Assembly (NCBI GenBank): GCA_045106735.1
Contig: JBGCEZ010000042.1
Coordinates: 1 to 40,086, forward strand
DNA: 40,086 bases
From: JBGCEZ01 sp045106735
Lineage (GTDB): Bacteria > Planctomycetota > Phycisphaerae > Phycisphaerales > SM1A02
Reading direction: 5' to 3'
How positions within the stretch are numbered: the first letter of the stretch is position 1; each line of letters starts with the position of its first letter. Shown here piece by piece: positions 1-7,650 of this stretch. A program made the position numbers and the translations under genes. The notes under the pieces are model-generated. The model was not told the origin of the DNA and ran no database searches. It saw only the letters and a list, made by a program, of their open reading frames with translations.

Positions 1-1169
1 AGTGCATCACGAATCACCGGCCACGCGAAGAGCATGGCGCAGGCGAGGGCCGAGACCGGATTGCCGGGCAGGCAGATGACCAGCGTGCTGGCGGCGTCCT
101 TGCCGTGTGCCGCACCGTCCGCCGGCAGAACGGCGGCGGCGATCGGCTTGCCGGGTTGGATCGCCGCCCCGCGCAACACGAAGCGTCCGCCCAGGGATTC
201 GACGGCCGCGGCGACATGGTCGTGTTCGCCAGCGCTGATGCCGCCGACGGTGCAAATGATGTCGGCGTGCGCGGCGAGCTCGGCCAGTGCGTTGCGGGTG
301 GCGAGCTCGTCGTCGTCGACATGCCGGGCCGGCACGTCGGGATCGGTGCCGAGTTGTGGGAGCAGGCCGGCGAGCTGCGGGGCATTGCTGTTGCGGATCT
401 CGTGGTCGGCCACGGGTTCACCGGGACCGCGCAGTTCGCGGCCGGTGGTGAGGACCGCCGAGCGCGGGCGGCGAGCGACGTCGACGTCCGTCTGGCCGAC
501 GGTGGCGGCCAGGCCAAGCTGCACCGGTCCGAGCTGGGTGCCGGCGGCGACCAGGATCGTGCCAACGCCAGCGTCGGCGCCGCGCGGATGAATGGCCGCT
601 CCGGCCGAGAGGTCCGGCGCATCGATCGTGACGGGGTCGCCGCGATCGGTACGTTCGTGCGGCACGACGGCATCGAAAACGCTCGGCACCGCGGCCCCGG
701 TGCTGATCCGCATGCACGCCCCCGCCACGTCGCCAAGATCAGCGGCGCTCGGGACGGGCGCTCCCGCCGGTTGATCGCCCAGAACCCGCAGTGTGGCCGG
801 CCCGCCGCCGCTGGTCACGTCGGCCGTTCGGACCGCGTACCCATCCATCGCCGCGCGATTGAAGGGGGGGAGATCGCGGTCGGCGGTGATGGCGGTGGCC
901 AGGACGCGTCCGCCCGCCGCCCCGAGGGGGACGCGTTCAATGCACGGCGATGCGGTCCGGCCGTCGTTGTCGGTCTTGCTGTGGGTCCGGCTGTGGGTCT
1001 TGCTGTCGGTCGTGCTGTGGCTCTCGCTGTCGCTCTTGCCTGCGCCGACACCTCGGGTCCGGCCATCGCCGTCCACCGCATCCGCCCACGCATCCGCCCA
1101 CGCGTTCGCCGCCGCGAGCCGCAGGACCTCGACGGCTTCCCGGTACATCGGCAGTGGGGCGGGCGTCAT
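1..1169 (-). CDS. moeA: Molybdopterin molybdenumtransferase MoeA, C-terminus cut by window edge
   Basis: MoeA inserts molybdenum into adenylylated molybdopterin in the last step of molybdenum cofactor synthesis, in the cytosol. The frame stays open from an ATG at 1169 to base 1 and gives 389 residues without a stop. Visible family motifs are FNRAAMDGYAV (about residues 97-107), the TTGREL and TVGGIS stretches of the MogA-like domain, and LPGNPVSA near the window edge. The start is fixed by a 4-base ATGA overlap with the preceding gene, which implies translational coupling. An unusual hydrophilic insert rich in Asp, Ser, Lys, Thr and His (about residues 40-68) lies between the N-terminal helix and the usual ERVPLGAAGGRVLA block. 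The family call is firm; the C-terminal domain IV is outside the window. Confidence 0.93.
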   Translation of the reverse strand, partial: MTPAPLPMYREAVEVLRLAAANAWADAWADAVDGDGRTRGVGAGKSDSESHSTTDSKTHSRTHSKTDNDGRTASPCIERVPLGAAGGRVLATAITADRDLPPFNRAAMDGYAVRTADVTSGGGPATLRVLGDQPAGAPVPSAADLGDVAGACMRISTGAAVPSVFDAVVPHERTDRGDPVTIDAPDLSAGAAIHPRGADAGVGTILVAAGTQLGPVQLGLAATVGQTDVDVARRPRSAVLTTGRELRGPGEPVADHEIRNSNAPQLAGLLPQLGTDPDVPARHVDDDELATRNALAELAAHADIICTVGGISAGEHDHVAAAVESLGGRFVLRGAAIQPGKPIAAAVLPADGAAHGKDAASTLVICLPGNPVSALACAMLFAWPVIRDA

Positions 1170-2233
1170 GCGTGCACTTCCTCGCCGAGCGGCGTGCCGC
1201 GGCGACGGTCGGCGGCGACGATCGACACCGTGCGCTCGACCACGCGTTCCAGGTCGCCGGCGCCGGTGAAACCGCGCGAGCTCCGGGCCAAGCGTTCGAC
1301 GCGGACGCGGCCGCCGGCGAGTTCAACCGCCGCATCGAGCCGGGCGGCGGTCAGCGCGCCCGCGCACCGACTGGTGGCCGGGGCCAGCACGATCGCCGGG
1401 CGGGAAGCGGGGCGGGCGGCCAGCCGGTGGCTCGGCCGGAGCGGGGCGTCGGCGGATGACGCCGCGTCGCTCGAAGGTTCCCCGTCGGGATCACGGGCGT
1501 CGGATGCGAGATCGATGTCGATGACCGACGTGACGAGCAAGGAACCGGCGCCGGCCGGGGGCGCTGCCTCCGGGCCGCCGGGCGTCAGTGGACGGCGCAT
1601 GTCGATCGGCGTTGCCGCGATCCCGACGCCATCGAGGGCGGGCGGCGGCGTGTCGGCGGATCCGTCGGGGTCAGCCAGGGCGGCGACATCTTCCGTCGTT
1701 TCGGCCGCGACCAACTCGGGTGCGGCGGCGATCGGGTCTTCCGCTTCGGCCGGCGACTGGGCCCACCACGCGGGCGCCGGTTCACGCGGGTCAATCAACA
1801 CGCACCAGCGCGCGGTTTCCGCCGACGTGCCGCGAGCGGCCAGGACTCCGGCGCCGGACACGCCGATGAGCGCGACCGACTCGGCGTCGACCGATGCATG
1901 ATTGCCGAGCGCGTCGACCACGGCATCGATCGCCGCTGGGCCCAGGGCCGCGGGGCCGGCGTCGGCCGCCGGATGCACGGCCAGCACCGCCACTCCATGT
2001 TCGATCAACGCCGCGCGAATGGCCATCACCGCCGGCGGCGTGGCCCGAAGATCGTCGGCATCGCCCTGAACGTCCGGTGCGTCGACCAGGGACGGATCGG
2101 CCCACACCAAGGCCGCAGCCGGCACGGGGCGGCGGGGACTGGCCCGGGTGGGCAGCACCAAACGGCCGGACAGGCCGGCGTCGGCGGCCGCGTCCGCGCC
2201 GATCGCGCTCAGGTCAGGGAAGTTCGAAGGCAT
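1166..2233 (-). CDS. Alpha/beta-hydrolase-like protein of unknown function
   Basis: The 355-residue product is not recognised at family level. The first 170 residues alternate predicted strands and helices in the order of an alpha/beta hydrolase. They include VALIGVSGAGVLAARG, which fits a nucleophile elbow (small-x-Ser-x-small), followed by a strand CVLIDPREP. A long Ala/Pro/Asp-rich, probably disordered stretch follows, then a short C-terminal domain. That domain has SSRGF where related hydrolases often carry His-Gly-Phe, so the catalytic His may be missing. The ATG at 2233 begins 23 bases after the stop of the upstream gene; an in-frame start at 2281 would overlap that gene. The stop overlaps the moeA start by 4 bases. 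Function is unknown; a non-catalytic hydrolase fold is inference. Confidence 0.7.
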   Translation of the reverse strand: MPSNFPDLSAIGADAAADAGLSGRLVLPTRASPRRPVPAAALVWADPSLVDAPDVQGDADDLRATPPAVMAIRAALIEHGVAVLAVHPAADAGPAALGPAAIDAVVDALGNHASVDAESVALIGVSGAGVLAARGTSAETARWCVLIDPREPAPAWWAQSPAEAEDPIAAAPELVAAETTEDVAALADPDGSADTPPPALDGVGIAATPIDMRRPLTPGGPEAAPPAGAGSLLVTSVIDIDLASDARDPDGEPSSDAASSADAPLRPSHRLAARPASRPAIVLAPATSRCAGALTAARLDAAVELAGGRVRVERLARSSRGFTGAGDLERVVERTVSIVAADRRRGTPLGEEVHA

Positions 2234-2255
2234 GCGGCCCACGATAGCCGGCGGG

Positions 2256-3017
2256 TCAGCGAGGGTCGTACGCCCGGTCATCGGACGACAGGAAACCGTT
2301 CCGGGGATGGTCCATGACCTGTTCGGCGGCCATCAAGTCGGGCTCCGGCGGCAATTGGGCCTGGGCACTGGTGGCCACGTGGCCGTCAAGATGGGCGGTG
2401 ACGGTGCGGCCACCGTGGTACCGAAACGCCTGTCCGCCGGCGTGCAGGGTCCACGGGTCCAGGCCTTCGCGGTTGCCGGGGGCGCGCATGAACTTGTTCG
2501 TCCCACCGCGCCATCCGCCGGCGCCAAAGATCACCGCGTCGGCCGGCCGGCGCACCGCGGCCGGACGCAGGCCCCAGCGAATCGCGTCCCACCCGGTGGT
2601 GCCGTAGCTCGCTTCGCCGCCCAAGTAACTCGTGTTGTAGTTGTAGCCGGAGAACGGTTCGCCCTCGGCGCCGTCCGCCCCGCGCCAGGCCGGGCAGCGG
2701 AGCACCTCGTCGGGCGTGTCGGTGAATCGCCACATCGGCCCCGGCACCGTTTCGCCGGTGGCCGTCTGTTGCCAGTCCCAGGCGAGCGTGCGCACCGCGC
2801 CGTCGCCGGGTTCGTAGCGCACGGCCATCGGAAAACGATTCCACCGATCGGTGTACCGCTGCGCCGCGAACGTCATCTGCCGCAGTTGACTCAGCGATTC
2901 GGTGGTTCGCGCGCTGCCGCGCACGCCGCCAATCGCCGGCAGCAGGATCGCCCCGAGCACGCTGAGCACGGTCAGCACCGCGAGGATTTCAACGATGGTC
3001 AGTCCGCGCCGCATCAT
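2256..3017 (-). CDS. Prepilin-type protein with H-X9-DG domain
   Basis: This 253-residue pseudopilin-like protein starts with a class III signal: a short basic leader (MMRRG), a Gly-Leu cleavage site, Glu at mature position 5, then a hydrophobic helix of about 20 residues. The C-terminal part has YHGGRTVTAHLDGH, matching the 'prepilin-type processing-associated H-X9-DG' motif known from Planctomycetes. Such proteins are processed by prepilin peptidase and inserted in the inner membrane or a pseudopilus. The ATG overlaps the stop of the upstream secreted-protein gene by 4 bases (ATGA), so both are probably translated together under the upstream cobalamin riboswitch. The partner or substrate is not evident. 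Confidence 0.88.
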   Translation of the reverse strand: MMRRGLTIVEILAVLTVLSVLGAILLPAIGGVRGSARTTESLSQLRQMTFAAQRYTDRWNRFPMAVRYEPGDGAVRTLAWDWQQTATGETVPGPMWRFTDTPDEVLRCPAWRGADGAEGEPFSGYNYNTSYLGGEASYGTTGWDAIRWGLRPAAVRRPADAVIFGAGGWRGGTNKFMRAPGNREGLDPWTLHAGGQAFRYHGGRTVTAHLDGHVATSAQAQLPPEPDLMAAEQVMDHPRNGFLSSDDRAYDPR

Positions 3018-4084
3018 GAGCCGTCGCCCCAGGCCGACAGCACGGCGAGCAAGTCGCCGAACGCCACGGCTCCGTCGTCGTCCACATCAGCGGGACACGC
3101 GGCGGGCGGCACAGGACACGCGCCGAAGGCCGAAAGCACGGCCAGGACATCGCCAAAGCCGACCGTGCCGTCGCCATCAACGTCCGCGGGGTTTGCCGTC
3201 GGCCGGGCCCGCACGTCGACGACGGCATCGAGTTCGATGGCCGCCGGCGCGTCAACCGGCACGTGGATGCGGATGTGCGTGATCGACGCAAGCCCAAGCT
3301 CGGCGAGGTCGATCGGCGTGCCGCCGCCGCTGCCGTCGTAGAGGGCGAGCAGATCGGGCCAGGCGGTGCCCGCGAGGGTCGCCATGTCGATGCCCGGGTC
3401 GACCGGTCGCGTGAAGTCGCTGGGGACGCGGCCGGAATCGGTGGCGTACGGGCCGGCGTCCAGCCAGCCGAGGGTTGGGAATCCGCCGTCGGCCACCGCT
3501 CCGGGGACCGGGATCCACTGCGTGCCGTCGGGGCTGACGTCGATGGATCCGCCTTCGGAAAAGTGGAATCCGACGATGCCCGCCGGGGCGGCCAGATCGC
3601 CAAAGAACGGATTGCCGAAGACCAGCAGGTCGACGCCGTGCGGATTGCCCGGCTCGTCCAGGACCGGTTCGTCGAAGGCCAGGACGAGCGAGCCGCCGCG
3701 GCCGATGGCCACGAGTTCCTGGGGCGTGAAGGCGGGCTGGAACGGGCTGACGACGCCGGGATCGATGCCGACGCCGCTGTCGCGGGCGGGGGAGCCGAGG
3801 GCTGCGGCCGGGGCGTCGAAGCCGGGGGGGATGGCCGAGCCCGGGGTGTAGGCGACGACCGTGTCGGCCCAGGGGTCGGGCGGGTCGCCGGCGGTGGCGG
3901 GGGGCGGAGCCGGAGCCGGGGCTGGTGCTGGGGCCGGGGCCGCAGCTGGAGCGGCGGCGGCGGCGGCGAGGCTCGCGATCGGGGCGGCCACGCATGTGAC
4001 GGCGGCGGCGAGGCCAAGGCTGAGGCCGAGGGCGGGCGATTGGCCCGTGGCGACGGCCTTGGGCGGGCGAGGGAGGGTGGGCAC
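3014..4084 (-). CDS. Exported surface protein with two dockerin-like repeats, first gene after a B12 riboswitch
   Basis: The 356-residue product begins at a GTG at 4084, preceded by GGAG with 7-base spacing. It has an N-terminal basic region and a long hydrophobic, Ala-rich signal segment, then a Pro-Ala linker of alternating residues. The body (about residues 80-285) is a beta-rich domain with phrases such as LVAIGRGGSLVLAFDEPV and GVDLLVFGNPFFGD. I do not know its function. The tail has two EF-hand-like repeats (DVDGDGTVGFGDVLAVLSAFG and its second copy DVDDDGAVAFGDLLAVLSAWG). Upstream in-frame sequence to 4735 is antisense to the riboswitch region and is not coding. Position directly behind the riboswitch suggests a role in cobalamin or cobinamide capture at the cell surface; this is inference. 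Confidence 0.85.
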   Translation of the reverse strand: MPTLPRPPKAVATGQSPALGLSLGLAAAVTCVAAPIASLAAAAAAPAAAPAPAPAPAPAPPPATAGDPPDPWADTVVAYTPGSAIPPGFDAPAAALGSPARDSGVGIDPGVVSPFQPAFTPQELVAIGRGGSLVLAFDEPVLDEPGNPHGVDLLVFGNPFFGDLAAPAGIVGFHFSEGGSIDVSPDGTQWIPVPGAVADGGFPTLGWLDAGPYATDSGRVPSDFTRPVDPGIDMATLAGTAWPDLLALYDGSGGGTPIDLAELGLASITHIRIHVPVDAPAAIELDAVVDVRARPTANPADVDGDGTVGFGDVLAVLSAFGACPVPPAACPADVDDDGAVAFGDLLAVLSAWGDGS

Positions 4085-4091
4085 AGGACAA

Positions 4092-4121
4092 CTCCGGCCA
4101 CGCTCCGAATCGCGCGGAGCG
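4092..4121 (-). promoter_or_regulatory. Hairpin and Shine-Dalgarno just before the B12-controlled gene
   Basis: On the minus strand a 7-bp perfect stem (CGCTCCG / CGGAGCG, arms 4115-4121 and 4101-4107) sits 5 bases upstream of the GGAG Shine-Dalgarno at 4092-4095 that serves the GTG at 4084. The hairpin could be part of a translational expression platform for the riboswitch, but no alternative pairing with the aptamer was worked out. Confidence 0.4.
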
Positions 4122-4330
4122 GTTCCCGACCAGGATGGACGAATCCGGCGCGAGGCCTCGGGCGCGGGGGGCGGTGGGAACCGAACGCCGCCGCGGGCCG
4201 GGGTTGCCAAGGGGGTGGATTCCGGCCGGGGGGCAATGGGCCGCGGGGTCCGATCCCCGGGTTGAACGGGGGGCGGAGCGGCGCATCGATCACCTTCCGG
4301 GAGAAGCCCATGGCGCGCTGGCTTCGTCCC

Positions 4331-4570
4331 GCGATCCCGGCAGGTCTTCCGGCTTCGGGCGTTCTTCGGCCCGCCTTCCCGTCGCGGGAGCCGTTTCGGT
4401 GGCGAAACGGCGGGCGACAGTGGCATGCTGGGCGAAGATTTGGCTCGTGGGGGCCCGCTGGACCTCCGTGAGCCACCCGTTACGGCGGCGCGTCCGCGGC
4501 GGATTTTCACCGCCTTCCCTCTTGGTTGGCCGGCCGGGGCACGTGGCCCCGTCGGCTTCACCGGGATCGC
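4331..4570 (-). promoter_or_regulatory. Cobalamin (adenosylcobalamin-type) riboswitch
   Basis: Read on the minus strand, the element has the conserved cobalamin aptamer parts in order. These are GAGGGAAGGCGGTGAAAATC near the 5' side, a CGCCGCCGTAACGGGTGG core, ATGCCACTG, GGGAAGGCGGGCC, and a B12 box AAGCCGGAAGACCTGCC (minus-strand bases about 4355-4339). A perfect 10-bp outer stem (P1) is formed by 4561-4570 with 4331-4340. The first downstream gene starts at 4084, leaving a 246-base leader for the expression platform. High B12 would be expected to turn the downstream unit off, as is usual for this class. The aptamer identification is strong; the mode of control (termination or translation) is not resolved. 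Confidence 0.92.
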
Positions 4571-4728
4571 TGGAATGAACGCGGCCGGAGTATATCGGCG
4601 GCTTGGGCCGACGGAGCCGTGGTGCCCGGCCCGAGGGGTGGCGGCCGGAAGCGGGGGTGGCCAGGAATGGGATCCGACGCAACCGGATGGGGGGGTGCCG
4701 CGGATTGCCGTGGGGGCCACGGCTGTCG

Positions 4729-4757
4729 TTGACACTCCAACGGCCCCCGGATAGTTT
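4729..4757 (+). promoter_or_regulatory. Probable sigma70-type promoter of the HEAT-repeat gene
   Basis: A perfect -35 box TTGACA (4729-4734) is followed after 17 bases by TAGTTT (4752-4757), a partial -10 match. Transcription would begin near 4764 and give a leader of about 100 bases before the ATG at 4863. Confidence 0.5.
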
Positions 4758-4862
4758 CACCGACTCTGCTCAGGTCGCCGGGAACCCTGTTTCCCGCCCG
4801 CCGGAGCGGATTCTGCCGCTTTTTTCGCCACGTCTCTTCGCCTCGCGCAGGAGCCCGCCCCG

Positions 4863-7064
4863 ATGTCCATGCCCTCGCGCCCCGGTCGCGTCGTCGCCAC
4901 CCTCGCCCTCGTCTGCGGGGTCACGCTCACGTCCGCGACCGCCTACGGGCAGTCGCCGGTCGGTGCGTCCGCGACGGGCCAGTCCGACACCGCTGATCTC
5001 CTCGAAGAGTTCATCCACTACATCACGGTGGCCAAGCCCGAACTGGCCGCGGGATTCGGTGAGCAGTTGGTGGACTCGGGCGTCAGCCCGGCCGCTCTCG
5101 CTGAGCTCGTCGACTCCGGCGCCATCGACCTGCGTCGGATGGAACGTGCGTTCGAGCGCGGCCTCCGGGTCGACTCGATCGCCGACCTGGTTGAGTCCGT
5201 CTCCGCTCGCATCGAGCAGGGGCGTTTGGACCTCGCCCGCGACCGCGATCGCATCCTCGAAGCCATCGAAATGCTCGACGGCACGCTGCGAGGCAAGCGG
5301 CTCGCTGAACGCCGTCTCGCCGCTGCCGGCGAGTACGCGGTGCCGTACCTGCTGGATTCGCTGATCTCGAACACGCCCGAGCTGAAGAAGCAGGCGATTC
5401 GCAAGGTCATTGAGTCGATCGGCGTGCGGGCGATTTCGCCGCTCACCGTCGCGCTGCCGCACATCGATCCGGTGCACCAGAAGCAGCTCGTCGAGATGCT
5501 CGAGCGGATTGCCGGCACCGGCAACAATTCGTACCGCCACGCGGCCCCGGCACTGGCGTCGCTCGCCCAAGACGACACCACCACCCAGGCGGTGCGTGAT
5601 TCGGCTCGGCGTGCGTTCCAGCGCATTGCCGGCGGCAACGATTCGCTCAGCACGCTCTACACCGAGCTGTCTGACATGTACATGAGCGAGATGAGCTCGC
5701 TCGTGGCGTACCCGCTCGACACCACGAACAACGTGTGGTCTTGGCAGGCCTTTGGCCTCGTCCCGACCGCCGTGCCGACCGAGATCTTCAACGAAGTGAT
5801 GGCCATGAAGTCGGCCGCCGTCGCGGTCGAAGAAGATCCGTCCAACGCCGAAGCGATCGCGCTCTACGTCGCCGGCGACCTCCGCCGCGAGAACGAGATG
5901 CCCGCCGGCGGCATCGACCCCGTGTTCGGCGACAAGTCGTACACCCCCGAGTTCTACGCCACGGTGTTCGGCACCGATGTTGCCCAGCGGGTCCTTGGCT
6001 ACGCCCTGGATTCGAACGACACGCCGTTGGTGCGAGACGCGGTCGCCGCGCTGGCCAAGACCACCGGTGGTTCGAACCTCTTCCCGGATTCGGCCCGTCA
6101 GCCGCTGGTCGAAGCCCTTGGCTTCCCCGATCGTCGGGCGCGTCTCGACGCCGCCCTGACGCTGGCCCGGGCGCTGCCTGACCAGACCTACGGTGGCGCG
6201 AATGACGTGGTCCCGGTGCTCGCTTCGGCCGTCCGCACGGGCGGCGAACTCTTCGCCGCCGTCGTCGGCGACGACACCGAGAACGTCCGCACCGAAGCAG
6301 CCCGTCTCGAAGGCCTCGGCTTCACCGTCGTCGGCCAAGGTCGCCGGGCGTCGGACATTCTGACGGCTGCCGGTTCGGTTGCCTCGCTGGACCTCGTCGT
6401 TGTGACCAGTGCCGAGCGGGCTGACGCGATGCAGATCACCTCGAGCCTCCGCAACTCGCGGGTCGGCCGGGTGGCTCCGGTCATGATCATCAGCTCGCCG
6501 GTCGAAGCTCCCAAGCTGCGGCTTGAGTATCGCGGCGACGCCCGGACGGCCGTTTCGGCTCCGGTCGAGGATTCGGCCTTCGAGGCCGGCATCGAAGAAC
6601 TGCTCCGCCGCGGCAGCGGTGGCCGGCTCACCGGTGGCGAAGCCGAGCGCTACGCCATTGAATCGCTCATCGCCCTCCGCGACATCGCGATCAGCGGTTC
6701 GCCGGCGTACGACGTGCAGGTGTCCGAGGGTCCGCTCCTCGACGCCCTTGAGGCTCGCTCCGGCGGGACTCGGTTGCTCGTGGCCGACGTGCTTTCGCTC
6801 ATGCGTTCGCAGGGTGCCCAGCGTGCTCTGTTCGGTGCGGCTCTTGACGCGACCGACGAGGGCGAGCAGATCGACCTCATGGAGCGAGTGGCCGACAGCG
6901 TGAAGCGCTTCGGCAACCTCTCGGAACGTCGCCACGTCGTGGCCTTGATCGACCTGGTGGGCAACAGCGAGGGTGATGTGGCCGAGGCCGCCGCCCGCGT
7001 GCACGGTGCCCTGAACCTGCCGACGAACGACGCCGTGGGCCTGCTTGACGCTGGGAACGGCTGA
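4863..7064 (+). CDS. Large exported HEAT-repeat protein with a degenerate receiver-like segment
   Basis: The 733-residue protein begins with a clear Sec signal (basic residues, hydrophobic core, cleavage near AYGQ at about residue 30). GGAG lies 9 bases before the ATG. Residues about 140-270 form helical HEAT-type repeats (GEYAVPYLLDSL, IRKVIESIGVRAISPLTVAL), and further helical repeats appear around residues 335-450 and 600-725. Between them, about 462-545, is a segment that reads like a CheY-type receiver: AAVVGDDTENVRTEAARLEG, a DLVVVTS strand and an APVMIISS strand. It has Thr where the phosphorylated Asp would be, so it is probably a structural or binding domain. It stands alone, divergent from the B12 unit and followed by a tRNA gene. 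Role unknown; a periplasmic scaffold is a guess. Confidence 0.85.
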   Translation: MSMPSRPGRVVATLALVCGVTLTSATAYGQSPVGASATGQSDTADLLEEFIHYITVAKPELAAGFGEQLVDSGVSPAALAELVDSGAIDLRRMERAFERGLRVDSIADLVESVSARIEQGRLDLARDRDRILEAIEMLDGTLRGKRLAERRLAAAGEYAVPYLLDSLISNTPELKKQAIRKVIESIGVRAISPLTVALPHIDPVHQKQLVEMLERIAGTGNNSYRHAAPALASLAQDDTTTQAVRDSARRAFQRIAGGNDSLSTLYTELSDMYMSEMSSLVAYPLDTTNNVWSWQAFGLVPTAVPTEIFNEVMAMKSAAVAVEEDPSNAEAIALYVAGDLRRENEMPAGGIDPVFGDKSYTPEFYATVFGTDVAQRVLGYALDSNDTPLVRDAVAALAKTTGGSNLFPDSARQPLVEALGFPDRRARLDAALTLARALPDQTYGGANDVVPVLASAVRTGGELFAAVVGDDTENVRTEAARLEGLGFTVVGQGRRASDILTAAGSVASLDLVVVTSAERADAMQITSSLRNSRVGRVAPVMIISSPVEAPKLRLEYRGDARTAVSAPVEDSAFEAGIEELLRRGSGGRLTGGEAERYAIESLIALRDIAISGSPAYDVQVSEGPLLDALEARSGGTRLLVADVLSLMRSQGAQRALFGAALDATDEGEQIDLMERVADSVKRFGNLSERRHVVALIDLVGNSEGDVAEAAARVHGALNLPTNDAVGLLDAGNG

Positions 7065-7101
7065 GTTCCTCGCGGTCGGATGCGACCCAACCTCGCTGGC
7101 G

Positions 7102-7130
7102 GTGGACGCCGGCGGGGGAGGTGGTATCCT
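7102..7130 (+). promoter_or_regulatory. Possible promoter of the tRNA-Thr gene
   Basis: GTGGAC (7102-7107) and TATCCT (7125-7130) are separated by 17 bases. The -10 is a fair match and the -35 is weak. It would place the start of the transcript about 80 bases before the tRNA. Confidence 0.3.
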
Positions 7131-7217
7131 GTCGCTCCGGATTCGGACGCGGGTCGGTGACGGGGGACGGCTTTGCGGCCGGGTCCTGTGGCTGGTCCCG
7201 AGGACGGGTTCGCATTT

Positions 7218-7290
7218 GCCGCCCTAGCTCAGTTGGTAGAGCGAAGCTTTCGTAAAGCTTAGGTCAGGGGTTCGAGTCCCCTGGGTGGCT
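7218..7290 (+). tRNA. tRNA-Thr (anticodon CGT)
   Basis: The 73 bases fold as a normal tRNA. The 7-bp acceptor stem GCCGCCC/GGGTGGC has one G-U pair. The D arm is GCTC...GAGC. The anticodon stem AAGCT/AGCTT encloses the 7-base loop TTCGTAA, giving anticodon CGT. The T arm is AGGGG-TTCGAGT-CCCCT. G1-C72 and C2-G71 agree with threonine identity in bacteria. The 3' CCA is not encoded. The last 19 bases recur downstream in the tandem array. Confidence 0.95.
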
Positions 7291-7294
7291 CTTC

Positions 7295-7337
7295 ACGAAA
7301 AGAAACCGGACCCCTTCGGGGTGCGGTTTCTTTTCGT
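7295..7337 (+). terminator. Strong hairpin terminator after tRNA-Thr
   Basis: A perfect 14-bp outer stem (arms 7295-7308 and 7324-7337) and a 5-bp inner stem around TTC are separated by one G-G mismatch. The 3' arm ends in TTTCTTTTCGTTT. It lies 5 bases after the tRNA and would end or process its transcript. Confidence 0.8.
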
Positions 7338-7607
7338 TTGAGCCCCCCTGCATCGTGGCTGCGCCACGCTGCTGCGTGTCGGCCGAAGGCCGACCCGCGG
7401 GTTCTAACTGGACCCGGCTTCGCCGGGATCGAGTCCCCTGGGTGGCTCTTCGCGAGAAGAAACAGGACCGCTTCGCGGTGCGGCTCTTCTTCGTTTCGCC
7501 CCCCTGCGTCGTGGCTGCGCCACGCCGCTGCGTGTCGGCCGAAGGCCGACCCGCGGGTTCAAACTGGACCCGGCTTCGCCGGGATCGAGTCCCCTGGGTG
7601 GCTCTTC

Positions 7608-7650
7608 ACGAAAAGAATCCGGACCCGTTCGGGGTGCGGCTTCTTTTCGT
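7608..7650 (+). terminator. Third copy of the tRNA-linked hairpin
   Basis: Arms ACGAAAAGAA (7608-7617) and TTCTTTTCGT (7641-7650) pair perfectly over 10 bp, with a partly mismatched inner stem. It belongs to the truncated third unit of the array and could be a back-up terminator. The second copy (about 7450-7492) is more degraded in its outer stem. Confidence 0.55.

Larger units (their letters stand above)
4085..4862. other. Divergent intergenic region holding riboswitch and two promoters
   Basis: This 778-base stretch separates the minus-strand B12 unit from the plus-strand HEAT-repeat gene. It holds the riboswitch (4331-4570), its leader with a hairpin before the GTG start, and a sigma70-like promoter for the plus strand at 4729-4757. 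Sequence between 4571 and 4728 must contain the minus-strand promoter, but I see no convincing box there. No coding frame in it looks real. Confidence 0.7.

Noticed and set aside
4085..4735. N-terminal extension of the B12-controlled surface protein
   Set aside because: The frame is open, but this stretch is the riboswitch and its leader. A GTG with a good Shine-Dalgarno and signal peptide is at 4084.
4770..7004. 744-codon open frame on the minus strand opposite the HEAT-repeat gene
   Set aside because: It mirrors the codon pattern of the plus-strand gene, which has a signal peptide, ribosome binding site and HEAT repeats. The antisense product is Arg/His/Gly-rich with no domain.
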